64,000 nucleotides of DNA, taken from assembly GCA_964435285.1 (NCBI GenBank), contig CAYSYA010000007.1, forward strand, positions 59,164 through 123,163. Reading direction: 5' to 3'. Both the position numbers and the translations under genes were made by a program. The notes under the pieces were generated by a model, which was not told the origin of the DNA, did not search any database, and was given only the letters and a program-made list of their open reading frames with translations. Each line of letters begins with the position of its first letter. Within the stretch, counting starts at the first letter, position 1. Below, one piece after another: positions 43,016-51,226 of this stretch. This stretch comes from GCA-2718035 sp964435285. GTDB taxonomy: Bacteria; Bacteroidota; Bacteroidia; Flavobacteriales; TMED113.

Positions 43016-45634
43016 TTATAGAAGGGTTATTTGATTTTTTATTGAATCTATCTTCATTATAGCATCTTTCTGTTTTTTTCTTTCTAAGTTTAACACCTTT
43101 TCCGGAGCATTGTTTATAAAGTTTTTATTAGAAAGTTTCTTTTCTACAGAGCTTAAAAAAGAAACCTGATAATCAAGTTCTTTTTGTAATCTTATTTTTT
43201 CTTCTTCTTTATTAATTATTAAAGGAAGTATAAGATAATATCTGTTTGTTTCTAATAAAAAAGGAAAAGAACCCTCAACTTTTTCTTTAACAAATTCAAT
43301 CTTTGAAATAAAACACATTTTTTTAAGAACTTCAATTTGTGATTTTTCTAAGGTCCCTTCATAATAAAGTTCTATAGATTTTTTTGGAGGTAAACCTTTG
43401 TCTTTTTTTATTTTTCTGATTTTTGAAATAAGTTTAAATAAGTATGAAAATGAACTTAATAATTTTTTATTAGATTTTTTAACATCAGGCCATGATGCAA
43501 AAACAATACTTTCAGTATTTTCTCTTGTGATAATTTTTCTCCAAACCTCTTCAGTTATAAAAGGCATAAAAGGATGTAAAATTATCATTAGCTTTTCTAA
43601 AAAGTGAACAGTTTGTTCTTTTGTTTTTATATCAATTTCTTGATTATGGGGCTTAATTAGTTCTAAATAATAACTACAAAAATCATCCCAAATTAATTTG
43701 TAAGTTTTCATTAAACATTCTGAGATTCGAAATTTTTCAAATGAATCATTAATACTTTTTAATGATTCTGAAAGTTTACTATCAAACCAGTTTACAGTAA
43801 CTCTGTTTAATTCAGACTGGTTATTTGATGATACTTTCCATGACTTTATTAATCTAAAAGCATTCCAAATTTTATTGGAAAAATTTCTTCCTTGCTCACA
43901 CAAAGATTCATCAAATAAAAGATCATTTCCCGCATTAGAAGAAAAGAGCATACCAGACCTAACACCATCAGCTCCATATTTATCAATTAGCTCAATTGCA
44001 TCAGGTGAATTACCTAAAGATTTAGACATTTTTCTTCTTTTTTTATCTCTTACAATTCCAGTGAAATATACATTTTTGAATGGAATTGATTTAGTAAATG
44101 TAAAACCAGCCATTATCATTCTGGCAACCCAAAAGAAAATGATATCTGGACCTGTTACTAAATCATTAGTTGGAAAATAATATTCTAATTCACTGTTATT
44201 TTTTTTATTAATCCCGTCAAAAACACTTATGGGCCAAAGCCAAGAAGAAAACCATGTATCTAAAACATCTTCATCCTGTTTGATTTCTGATAATTTGATG
44301 TCTTTAAAACCATTAATTTTTTTAATTTTTATTAAGGCCTCATTTTTATTTTTTGCAACTACAAATTCATCGTTGTTATAATAGAAAACAGGAATTCTAT
44401 GCCCCCACCATAATTGCCTTGAAATACACCAATCTTGAATGTTTTCCATCCAATGCTTGTATATGTTTTTAAAATTTTTAGGATAAAAGTTTATTTTGTT
44501 TTTTAATACTGCATCTAGTGCAGGTTTGGATATTTCTTTTACATTACAAAACCATTGCATTGATAATTTTGGCTCAATTACAACATTTGTTCGCTCAGAA
44601 AAACCTACTTTATTCTTTATAGTTTCTATTTTTTCAAGTTGATCAATTGACTTAATATCCTTAATTATCTGTTTTCTGACTTCAAATCTATCTTTACCAA
44701 CATATAGTTTACCTTGTTCATTTATCAAGCCATGATTGTCTATTACAGAGATTATTTCTAAATTATTTTTTTTTCCAATTTTATAATCATTAATATCATG
44801 AGCTGGTGTTACTTTTAAAGCTCCTGTACCAAACTCAGGGTCAATATAATTATCAGAAATAATAGGAATTTCTCTATTTAAAAGAGGAACTAATGCTTTT
44901 TTTCCAATGAGTGATGTATATCTTTTATCTTTGGGATTAACACAAATAGCAGTATCTCCTAAAATTGTTTCGGGTCTTGTTGTAGCTATAGTAATTTCAC
45001 CTTCATAATCTTTTAACTTGTATTTAATATAATACAAATTTGAATTTTGTTCTTTGTAAATAACTTCTTCGTCAGAAATAGCTGTTTTAGCCATTGGGTC
45101 CCAATTGACCATTCTAACCCCTCTATATATTAATCCTTTTTCAAATAGTTCTATAAAAACATTAATTACAGATTCTGACATATCATCATCCATAGTGAAC
45201 TTTACTCTGTCCCAATCACATGAAGCACCTAATCTTTTTAGTTGGTTTAAAATTATATTCCCATGCTTTTCTTTCCAATCCCAAGCATGTTTCAAAAACT
45301 TTTCTCTTGAAATTTGTGATTTTAAAATACCATCTTTTTTTAATTTATCAACAACTTTTGCCTCAGTTGCAATTGAAGCGTGATCTATTCCAGGAACCCA
45401 ACATGCATTAAGACCTAATTGTCTAGCTCTCCTAACTAAAACATCTTGAATTGTATTATTCAAAACATGACCCATATGCAAAATTCCAGTTACATTGGGT
45501 GGAGGCATTAACAAAGTATAATTTGATTTAGTTTTATCAATTTTTGATGAAAAAAAATTATTTTTTAACCAGTAGTTATAAAGTTTAGATTCAACTTCAT
45601 AAGAACTATATGTTTTGTTTATTAAATTTTTCAT
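43016..45634 (-). CDS. valS: Valine-tRNA ligase
   Basis: An 872-residue class-I aminoacyl-tRNA synthetase. The HIGH motif is HMGH (residues 53-56) in PPPNVTGILHMGHVLN, the KMSKS motif is near residue 535 (KMSKSLGNSPDAIELIDKYGADGVR), and an editing domain lies between. A C-terminal helical arm (from about 800, RLQKELDYQVSF...) is the usual ValS coiled coil. icmF follows four bases after its stop. Confidence 0.97.
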   Translation of the reverse strand: MKNLINKTYSSYEVESKLYNYWLKNNFFSSKIDKTKSNYTLLMPPPNVTGILHMGHVLNNTIQDVLVRRARQLGLNACWVPGIDHASIATEAKVVDKLKKDGILKSQISREKFLKHAWDWKEKHGNIILNQLKRLGASCDWDRVKFTMDDDMSESVINVFIELFEKGLIYRGVRMVNWDPMAKTAISDEEVIYKEQNSNLYYIKYKLKDYEGEITIATTRPETILGDTAICVNPKDKRYTSLIGKKALVPLLNREIPIISDNYIDPEFGTGALKVTPAHDINDYKIGKKNNLEIISVIDNHGLINEQGKLYVGKDRFEVRKQIIKDIKSIDQLEKIETIKNKVGFSERTNVVIEPKLSMQWFCNVKEISKPALDAVLKNKINFYPKNFKNIYKHWMENIQDWCISRQLWWGHRIPVFYYNNDEFVVAKNKNEALIKIKKINGFKDIKLSEIKQDEDVLDTWFSSWLWPISVFDGINKKNNSELEYYFPTNDLVTGPDIIFFWVARMIMAGFTFTKSIPFKNVYFTGIVRDKKRRKMSKSLGNSPDAIELIDKYGADGVRSGMLFSSNAGNDLLFDESLCEQGRNFSNKIWNAFRLIKSWKVSSNNQSELNRVTVNWFDSKLSESLKSINDSFEKFRISECLMKTYKLIWDDFCSYYLELIKPHNQEIDIKTKEQTVHFLEKLMIILHPFMPFITEEVWRKIITRENTESIVFASWPDVKKSNKKLLSSFSYLFKLISKIRKIKKDKGLPPKKSIELYYEGTLEKSQIEVLKKMCFISKIEFVKEKVEGSFPFLLETNRYYLILPLIINKEEEKIRLQKELDYQVSFLSSVEKKLSNKNFINNAPEKVLNLERKKQKDAIMKIDSIKNQITLL

Positions 45635-45651
45635 TTTAAAATTGACTTAAA

Positions 45652-45659
45652 CAAATCTA
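45652..45659 (-). promoter_or_regulatory. Putative -7 element before valS
   Basis: Plus-strand caaatcta gives TAGATTTG (TAnnTTTG) on the minus strand, 17 bases before the valS ATG. No TTTG box stands at the ideal distance. Confidence 0.45.
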
Positions 45660-45702
45660 CAATATTTATGTCTTTTTATAGCTTTGGACAAAGAAATTTG
45701 AA

Positions 45703-45734
45703 TTTGTTTTATTAAATATAAAAAGTTAGCTTTG
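45703..45734 (+). promoter_or_regulatory. Promoter before the DUF1573 gene
   Basis: TTTG (45703-45706) and TAGCTTTG (45727-45734) are 20 bases apart and fit TTTG-N19/20-TAnnTTTG exactly in both boxes. The -7 box ends 20 bases before the ATG. This is the best complete promoter I see in the window. Confidence 0.7.
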
Positions 45735-45754
45735 TAATCTAAAAAAAAATAAAA

Positions 45755-46213
45755 ATGAAACTAAGATATTTACTCACTTTTTGTCTATTTTTTTGCTTTA
45801 CTAATATTAACGCACAAGATAAAATAATTATTAATCCTAATGCTCCTGAAATTACATTTGAAAAAGAATTAATTGATATGGGAACTTATAATCAATTTGA
45901 TGATGATAGTTCAAGGTGTGAGTTTGTATTCACAAATACTGGAAAAGAACCCCTAATTATTGAAAAAGCAAAAGGAAGTTGCGGTTGCACGGTTCCAAAC
46001 TGGCCAAAAGATCCAATTGCTCCAGGTGAATCTGCTGTAATTAAAATAAATTATGATGAAAAACGTGTAGGTCCTTATACTAAAAGCATTACCATAACAT
46101 CTAATGCTAAGACATCACCTAAGATTGTTAAAGTAAAAGGTAAAGTTATACCTGATGAATCAAACAATAGTCCAATCCTAAAACATTCTGGAAGCGCACC
46201 AATTGTAAAATAA
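45755..46213 (+). CDS. DUF1573 exported protein
   Basis: A 152-residue protein with a signal peptide (about residues 1-20, ending in NINAQ) and one DUF1573 domain, an immunoglobulin-like fold: EKELIDMGTYNQFDDDSSRCEFVFTNTG, GSCGCTVPNWPKDPIAPGES and ITITSNAKTSPKI. The paired cysteines in GSCGCT are the family hallmark. Family members are exported and probably bind or scaffold other envelope proteins; no exact role is known to me. An aminotransferase gene follows after 14 bases. Confidence 0.88.
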   Translation: MKLRYLLTFCLFFCFTNINAQDKIIINPNAPEITFEKELIDMGTYNQFDDDSSRCEFVFTNTGKEPLIIEKAKGSCGCTVPNWPKDPIAPGESAVIKINYDEKRVGPYTKSITITSNAKTSPKIVKVKGKVIPDESNNSPILKHSGSAPIVK

Positions 46214-46227
46214 CTTTATATAATTTT

Positions 46228-47421
46228 ATGCCTAATATTTCTTTTAAGGGTATAAATATGCCCGAGTCACCTATAAGGAAACTTGTTCCTTTCTCTGAGA
46301 TTGCCAAAAAAAAAGGTAAAGAAGTTATTCATTTAAATATAGGACAACCTGATATTAAACCTCCAGAACAAGTCATTAAAAAAATTAATAATTTCAATAT
46401 TTCAAAAATTGAATATAGTCATTCAGCAGGAATGGAAAAATATAGAGAAGGAATTGCTGATTATTATCAGAAAAATAATTTAAATATTTTAAAAGAAGAT
46501 ATATTAATAACAACTGGTGGATCAGAAGCTTTAATTTTTACAATAAATTCTATATCTGACCCAGGAGATGAAATAATAATACCTGAACCTTTTTATGCAA
46601 ATTATAACGGCTTTTCTAAATTGGCTAACGTGGAAATTAAACCCGTTGTTTCAAATATTGAAGATGGTTTCCGTTTGCCTGAAATTGATAGTTTTGAAAA
46701 AGCAATAACAAAAAAAACAAAGGCAATTTTAATTTGCAATCCAAATAATCCAACTGGGTACCTTTACACAAAAAACGAAATAAATATACTAGCAAAAATT
46801 GCAAAAAAATACGACATATTTTTAATAGCAGATGAAGTTTACAGAGAATTTATTTATGATGAAAATAAACACTATTCCATCCTTTCTGAAAAAGATATAA
46901 GTCAAAACGCGATTGTAATTGACTCAACCTCTAAAAGATACAGTATGTGTGGTGCTAGAGTTGGTTGCATAGTCTCCAAGAACAAAAATTTGATTAAAAC
47001 TTGCTTGAAATTTGCTCAAGCTAGGTTAAGTCCTCCAACATTTGGTCAATTAGCTGGAATTTCTGCACTACAAACAAATGAAGAATATTTTAATAATGTT
47101 ATCTCAGAATATCAAGAGAGAAGAAATCTTTTAGTAGCTGAGCTCAACAAAATCAATGGTGTTATTTGCCCAATGCCAAAAGGAGCTTTTTACTGTATAG
47201 CTAAATTACCAATTGAAAACGCAGATGATTTTTGTAAATGGATTTTAAAAGACTTCGATGTGAAAAATACTACTTTGATGATGGCTCCTGCTAGTGGTTT
47301 TTATAGCACTAAAAATACTGGTAATAATGAAGTTAGAATAGCATATGTGTTAGAGAAAAATAAAATTCTTCAAGCATGTGATATTTTAAATAAAGGCTTA
47401 AAAAAATACAAACAATTATAA
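46228..47421 (+). CDS. Class I/II PLP aminotransferase (aspartate aminotransferase-like)
   Basis: A 397-residue fold-type-I transaminase: HLNIGQPDIKPPEQV, TTGGSEALIF, CNPNNPTGYLYTKNE and the PLP lysine in DSTSKRYSMCGARVG. A C-terminal region with the substrate arginine (NNEVRIAYV) is present. Aspartate is the likely amino donor, but related enzymes use Tyr, Phe or Ala. It converges on namZ with three bases between the stops. Confidence 0.9.
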   Translation: MPNISFKGINMPESPIRKLVPFSEIAKKKGKEVIHLNIGQPDIKPPEQVIKKINNFNISKIEYSHSAGMEKYREGIADYYQKNNLNILKEDILITTGGSEALIFTINSISDPGDEIIIPEPFYANYNGFSKLANVEIKPVVSNIEDGFRLPEIDSFEKAITKKTKAILICNPNNPTGYLYTKNEINILAKIAKKYDIFLIADEVYREFIYDENKHYSILSEKDISQNAIVIDSTSKRYSMCGARVGCIVSKNKNLIKTCLKFAQARLSPPTFGQLAGISALQTNEEYFNNVISEYQERRNLLVAELNKINGVICPMPKGAFYCIAKLPIENADDFCKWILKDFDVKNTTLMMAPASGFYSTKNTGNNEVRIAYVLEKNKILQACDILNKGLKKYKQL

Positions 47422-47424
47422 ACA

Positions 47425-48621
47425 TTATTTTCTTTTATAAAGAAGATACTTTTCTCTAATTTTCAAAAAATCATTAAGGTCACTAACCCATGAATTTCTT
47501 ATTCTTTTAGAATCCCAACCTAATTTAATTTTATTCATTAGGGTAGAGTTTCCTGCTAATTTATTAAAGAAAGAATTAAAAAAAATATTTTCTTTTGGGT
47601 ATGCTAAATATGTACTAATTATTAAATCTAAATCAATTTGATTGTATTTTAAATACGTTGAATCATCTCTAAGAAAAAATTTTAAACCAAAACATTCTTT
47701 ATTTTTAAATTTTGGATTCTTACTCTCCATTCTAGATTTTGGGGTAAAAGAAAATTCATTTGCGGAAAGATACTTAGAAAAACCATGACTAATCTTGGCT
47801 CCATCTAATTCAGGAGCACCTAATATCTGAAAAGGGTAATCGGTCCCCCTACCAATACTTATCACTGTTCCTTCAAAATAACATAATGTTGGGTATAAGA
47901 AAATTGAAAAATTTGTTTTTAAATTAGGAGATGGAGGGTCATTAAGTTGTGAATTTGTTATATAATAATCATTTTTTTTAGAAAAAGGAATAACTTTAAG
48001 ATCACATTTCAAAGAGTCTGACAACCAATCTTCTCCATTTATCATTAATGCGTACTCCCCTATTGTCATTCCATATAAAACTGGGACTTCATGCATACCA
48101 ACAAAAGATCTATAATTCAAATCTAAAACCGGTCCATCTATATAATTAGAATTTAAATTATCTCTATCTAAAACAATTAATGGTGTCTTAGTTTCAGCAC
48201 AAGCTTCCATAACGTAATGTAAAGTTGATATATAGGTGTAAAACCTGACGCCTACGTCTTGAATATCAAATAATATTAAATCTAAATCTTTAAGTAAAGT
48301 AGGAGAAGGTTTTTTTTTGTCTCCATACAGAGAGTATATTGGTATATTTTTAAACGAATCATTTTTTATTTTTTCACCCGCACCATAATTAATTTTAAAT
48401 CCATGTTCTGGAGCAAAAATGGATTTAACATTAATTCCAAGATTAATTAAACTATCAATTAAATGAATGTTATCAATTTTAGAATTCTGATTAACAACTA
48501 AACCAATTTTTTTATTTTCTAAATAAGGAAGATATAAGTCAGTATGGTCAATTGACTTGTTTTGAGTAAAAATAAATAAAGGAACTAAACTCCAAAAAAA
48601 TAATTTAAAATTTACATTCAT
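47425..48621 (-). CDS. NamZ-like exo-beta-N-acetylmuramidase (DUF1343)
   Basis: A 398-residue exported protein: hydrophobic N-terminus with signal (about residues 1-20), VVNQNSKIDNIHLIDSL, FAPEHGFKINYGAGE, FDIQDVGVRFYTYISTL, VLDRDNLN, and MTIGEYALMINGEDWL. This is the DUF1343 family, now known as NamZ-type glycosidases that release MurNAc from peptidoglycan fragments. It probably supports cell-wall recycling in the periplasm. It diverges from an FtsX-like permease gene with 42 bases between. Confidence 0.88.
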   Translation of the reverse strand: MNVNFKLFFWSLVPLFIFTQNKSIDHTDLYLPYLENKKIGLVVNQNSKIDNIHLIDSLINLGINVKSIFAPEHGFKINYGAGEKIKNDSFKNIPIYSLYGDKKKPSPTLLKDLDLILFDIQDVGVRFYTYISTLHYVMEACAETKTPLIVLDRDNLNSNYIDGPVLDLNYRSFVGMHEVPVLYGMTIGEYALMINGEDWLSDSLKCDLKVIPFSKKNDYYITNSQLNDPPSPNLKTNFSIFLYPTLCYFEGTVISIGRGTDYPFQILGAPELDGAKISHGFSKYLSANEFSFTPKSRMESKNPKFKNKECFGLKFFLRDDSTYLKYNQIDLDLIISTYLAYPKENIFFNSFFNKLAGNSTLMNKIKLGWDSKRIRNSWVSDLNDFLKIREKYLLYKRK

Positions 48622-48635
48622 TTTAATCTTCTGTA

Positions 48636-48643
48636 TATATTTG
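48636..48643 (+). promoter_or_regulatory. Putative -7 element before the FtsX-like permease
   Basis: TATATTTG matches TAnnTTTG and ends 20 bases before the TTG start at 48664. It sits in the 42-base spacer divergent to namZ. Confidence 0.45.
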
Positions 48644-48663
48644 AATTAATAATTAATTTAAAA

Positions 48664-49905
48664 TTGAATATAGAAAAATTTATATCAAAAAGACTAGATA
48701 AAAAAAATTCTAAAAAAAAATACTCCAAGTCAATCAGTGATCTTTGTGTAATTGCAATTGCGTCAAGCTTAACAATTATTATTATTTCAATATGTACTGG
48801 AATGGGGCTAGAAGAAAGTATTAAAAAAAACTTTATTGATTTAAATGGAAATATTATTATTGAAAATTACTCTAATTCAAATAGTGCACATAATATAGGT
48901 GAAAAAGGAATATATTTAAATGATTCGACCTTAAGTAAGATTAAAAATATCCCAGAAGTTAAATTTATAAATAAAGTTATATCTACTTTTTCTGTTATTA
49001 GTAATAATAGAGATTTTATGGGTGTAATTTTAAATGGAATTGATTATGAAAACAATAAAGACTTTCTAAACAAAAAGATTATTAAGGGAAAAAAACCAAT
49101 AAATAAATTTGATATTCTGATTTCTAAATCTCAATCAAGCAAGTTAAACTTAAATCTAAATGATACGATTCTTTTAAGTTTTATACGAAAAAGCCAAAAT
49201 AAATATGAAGACACACACAGCCAAATGAAAATTTGTGGAATTTATGAGTCAGAAATCGAAAATTTTGATAAAAATATTTGTTTTGTGAACTTAAACTATA
49301 TTGAAAAAAAAATTGGATGGAAAAATCAATTCAGTTCGTATAAGATTTTTTTAAAAAACAATAAAAAAACATTGCAAGTAAATAATTATATTAATAATAA
49401 TATAAGTGGTATTTCTAATAACTATATGACCAAGTCATATTCTATTTATGATAAACATACAAATATATTTGACTGGATATCTCTATTTAAAAAAAATATA
49501 ATTTTAATAACAATTATAATGCTAATAGTATGCTTAATTAATATTACAAAGTTTTTATTAGTTATGGTCATAGAAAGAATTAATATGATTGGGGTTTTAA
49601 AATCATTTGGGACTAATGATTTTAAAATTTTAAAAATATTTTACTACAGAGCTACAAATATAGTATTGAAAGGAATTCTATATGGAAATTTTATTGGTTT
49701 TTTTATTTGTGTAATACAAAAAAAATTTAAAATTATTAAATTAGACTCATCTTCTTATTTTGTTAATGAAATACCAATATTTTTTGATTTTAATAGTATA
49801 TTTCTAGCTAATTTTTTAATATTAGCTTTAATTCCAATTGCAATTATGATTCCTTATTTTAAAATCTCAAAATTAACACTTTCTAATTCTTTAAAAATAA
49901 AATGA
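48664..49905 (+). CDS. FtsX-like ABC transporter permease (LolC/LolE type)
   Basis: A 413-residue inner-membrane protein with the MacB/FtsX layout. One transmembrane helix (about residues 28-45) is followed by a large periplasmic domain (about 50-270) and three C-terminal helices (about 278-300, 330-350, 380-405), with the VIERINMIGVLKSFGTND coupling segment. The best guess is lipoprotein release; the ATPase partner is not nearby. The start is TTG at 48664. Its stop overlaps the cysM ATG. Confidence 0.85.
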   Translation: MNIEKFISKRLDKKNSKKKYSKSISDLCVIAIASSLTIIIISICTGMGLEESIKKNFIDLNGNIIIENYSNSNSAHNIGEKGIYLNDSTLSKIKNIPEVKFINKVISTFSVISNNRDFMGVILNGIDYENNKDFLNKKIIKGKKPINKFDILISKSQSSKLNLNLNDTILLSFIRKSQNKYEDTHSQMKICGIYESEIENFDKNICFVNLNYIEKKIGWKNQFSSYKIFLKNNKKTLQVNNYINNNISGISNNYMTKSYSIYDKHTNIFDWISLFKKNIILITIIMLIVCLINITKFLLVMVIERINMIGVLKSFGTNDFKILKIFYYRATNIVLKGILYGNFIGFFICVIQKKFKIIKLDSSSYFVNEIPIFFDFNSIFLANFLILALIPIAIMIPYFKISKLTLSNSLKIK

Positions 49906-50879
49906 AATATTCAAACCACATAACAGAATTAATAGGACACACACCATTAGTCAAAATAAATAATATAACAAAAGGCATAAAAGGAACAATTCTAGCAAAA
50001 ATTGAATCGTTTAACCCAGGACATTCGATTAAAGATAGAATTGGTTTACAATTAATTAAAGACGCAGAAAAAAAAGGATTATTAAAAAGGGGAGGTACAA
50101 TTATTGAAGCCACTTCTGGAAACACAGGCATGGGATTAGCTCTTACAGCAATCCAAAGGGGATATAAATTAATATGTACAATGTCTGACAAACAATCAAA
50201 AGAAAAAATAGATATATTAAAAGCAATGGGAGCAAAGGTCCATATATGCCCTACAAATGTAGCCCCCGATCATCCTGATTCTTACTACTCTGTTGCAAAA
50301 AAATTAAACTCTGAAATTCCAAATTCATTTTATCCAAATCAATATGACAATTTATCAAATAAAAAAGCACATTATTTGACAACAGGGCCCGAAATATGGG
50401 AACAGACAAATGGAAAAATTACTCATTTTGTTGCAGGAGTTGGAACTGGAGGTACTATTAGCGGAACCGCAAAATTTTTAAAAGAAAAAAATAAAAAAAT
50501 TCAAGTATGGGGAATAGACCCATATGGCTCTGTTTTTAAAAAATATCACGAAACAAAAATATTTGATGAAAAAGAAATCTACCCATACATGACTGAAGGA
50601 ATTGGTGAAGATATAATTCCAAAAAATGTCGACTTTGAATTAATTGATTTATTTGAAAAAGTAAGTGATAAAAATGCTGCACTCATGACTAGAGAATTAG
50701 CAAAAAAAGAGGGAATTCTAGCGGGATATTCATGTGGAGCTGCTTTATCAGGTGTTATTCAACTAAAAAACAGACTTAAAGAAACAGATGTAGTTGTTGT
50801 AATACTACCTGACCATGGCAGTAGATATTTAGCGAAAATATTTAATGATGATTGGATGAAAAAAAATAATTTTTTATAA
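49902..50879 (+). CDS. cysM: Cysteine synthase family protein (CysM/CBS-like)
   Basis: A 325-residue PLP beta-replacement enzyme: NPGHSIKDRIGLQ with the PLP lysine K44, EATSGNTGMGLAL, VGTGGTISGTAKFL and YSCGAALSG. The segment following position 120 (NVAPDHPDSYYSVAKKL) resembles cystathionine beta-synthase core proteins, so it could use O-acetylserine plus sulfide or serine plus homocysteine. No CBS domain pair is attached. ATGA overlap with the permease gene implies coupled translation, though no functional tie is obvious. Confidence 0.88.
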   Translation: MKYSNHITELIGHTPLVKINNITKGIKGTILAKIESFNPGHSIKDRIGLQLIKDAEKKGLLKRGGTIIEATSGNTGMGLALTAIQRGYKLICTMSDKQSKEKIDILKAMGAKVHICPTNVAPDHPDSYYSVAKKLNSEIPNSFYPNQYDNLSNKKAHYLTTGPEIWEQTNGKITHFVAGVGTGGTISGTAKFLKEKNKKIQVWGIDPYGSVFKKYHETKIFDEKEIYPYMTEGIGEDIIPKNVDFELIDLFEKVSDKNAALMTRELAKKEGILAGYSCGAALSGVIQLKNRLKETDVVVVILPDHGSRYLAKIFNDDWMKKNNFL

Positions 50880-50884
50880 TTATA

Positions 50885-51196
50885 TTAAGCTTGAGCTTTA
50901 GGTCCACCAAAATTCAGAGGCATTTTTTTTACATCTAAATCTTTTATTAATCCATTTTTAGTTTCAAAATTTTTAACATTATCACTTAAAACTCTTAATA
51001 ACCTCTTTGCATGTTGAGGACTTAAAATAATTCTAGAATTAACTTTAGCTTTAGGTAAACCTGGCATCACAGAAATGAAATCAAAAACAAATTCTGATGG
51101 AGAATGATTAATTACAACTAAATTAGAATAAACCCCAGAAGATAAATCTTCTTTTAACTCGATATTTAGCTGATTTTTAATTTCTTTATCTTTCAT
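50885..51196 (-). CDS. DUF3467 protein downstream of rpoC
   Basis: A 103-residue protein: LNIELKEDLSSGVYSNLVVINHSPSEF, FVFDFISVMPGLPKAKVNSRIILSPQHAKRLLRVL. This is the DUF3467 family, which lies after rpoC throughout Bacteroidota. Function is unknown; the fixed linkage suggests a role tied to transcription or its assembly. It begins 30 bases after the rpoC stop. Confidence 0.88.
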   Translation of the reverse strand: MKDKEIKNQLNIELKEDLSSGVYSNLVVINHSPSEFVFDFISVMPGLPKAKVNSRIILSPQHAKRLLRVLSDNVKNFETKNGLIKDLDVKKMPLNFGGPKAQA

Positions 51197-51226
51197 TTTA
51201 AATTAAATTTCTTAAAAATTATTTTT

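Noticed and set aside
50880..50920. Terminator hairpin between cysM and the DUF3467 gene
   Set aside because: Only a four- to five-base stem (AAGC..GCTT) is seen with no T-run.
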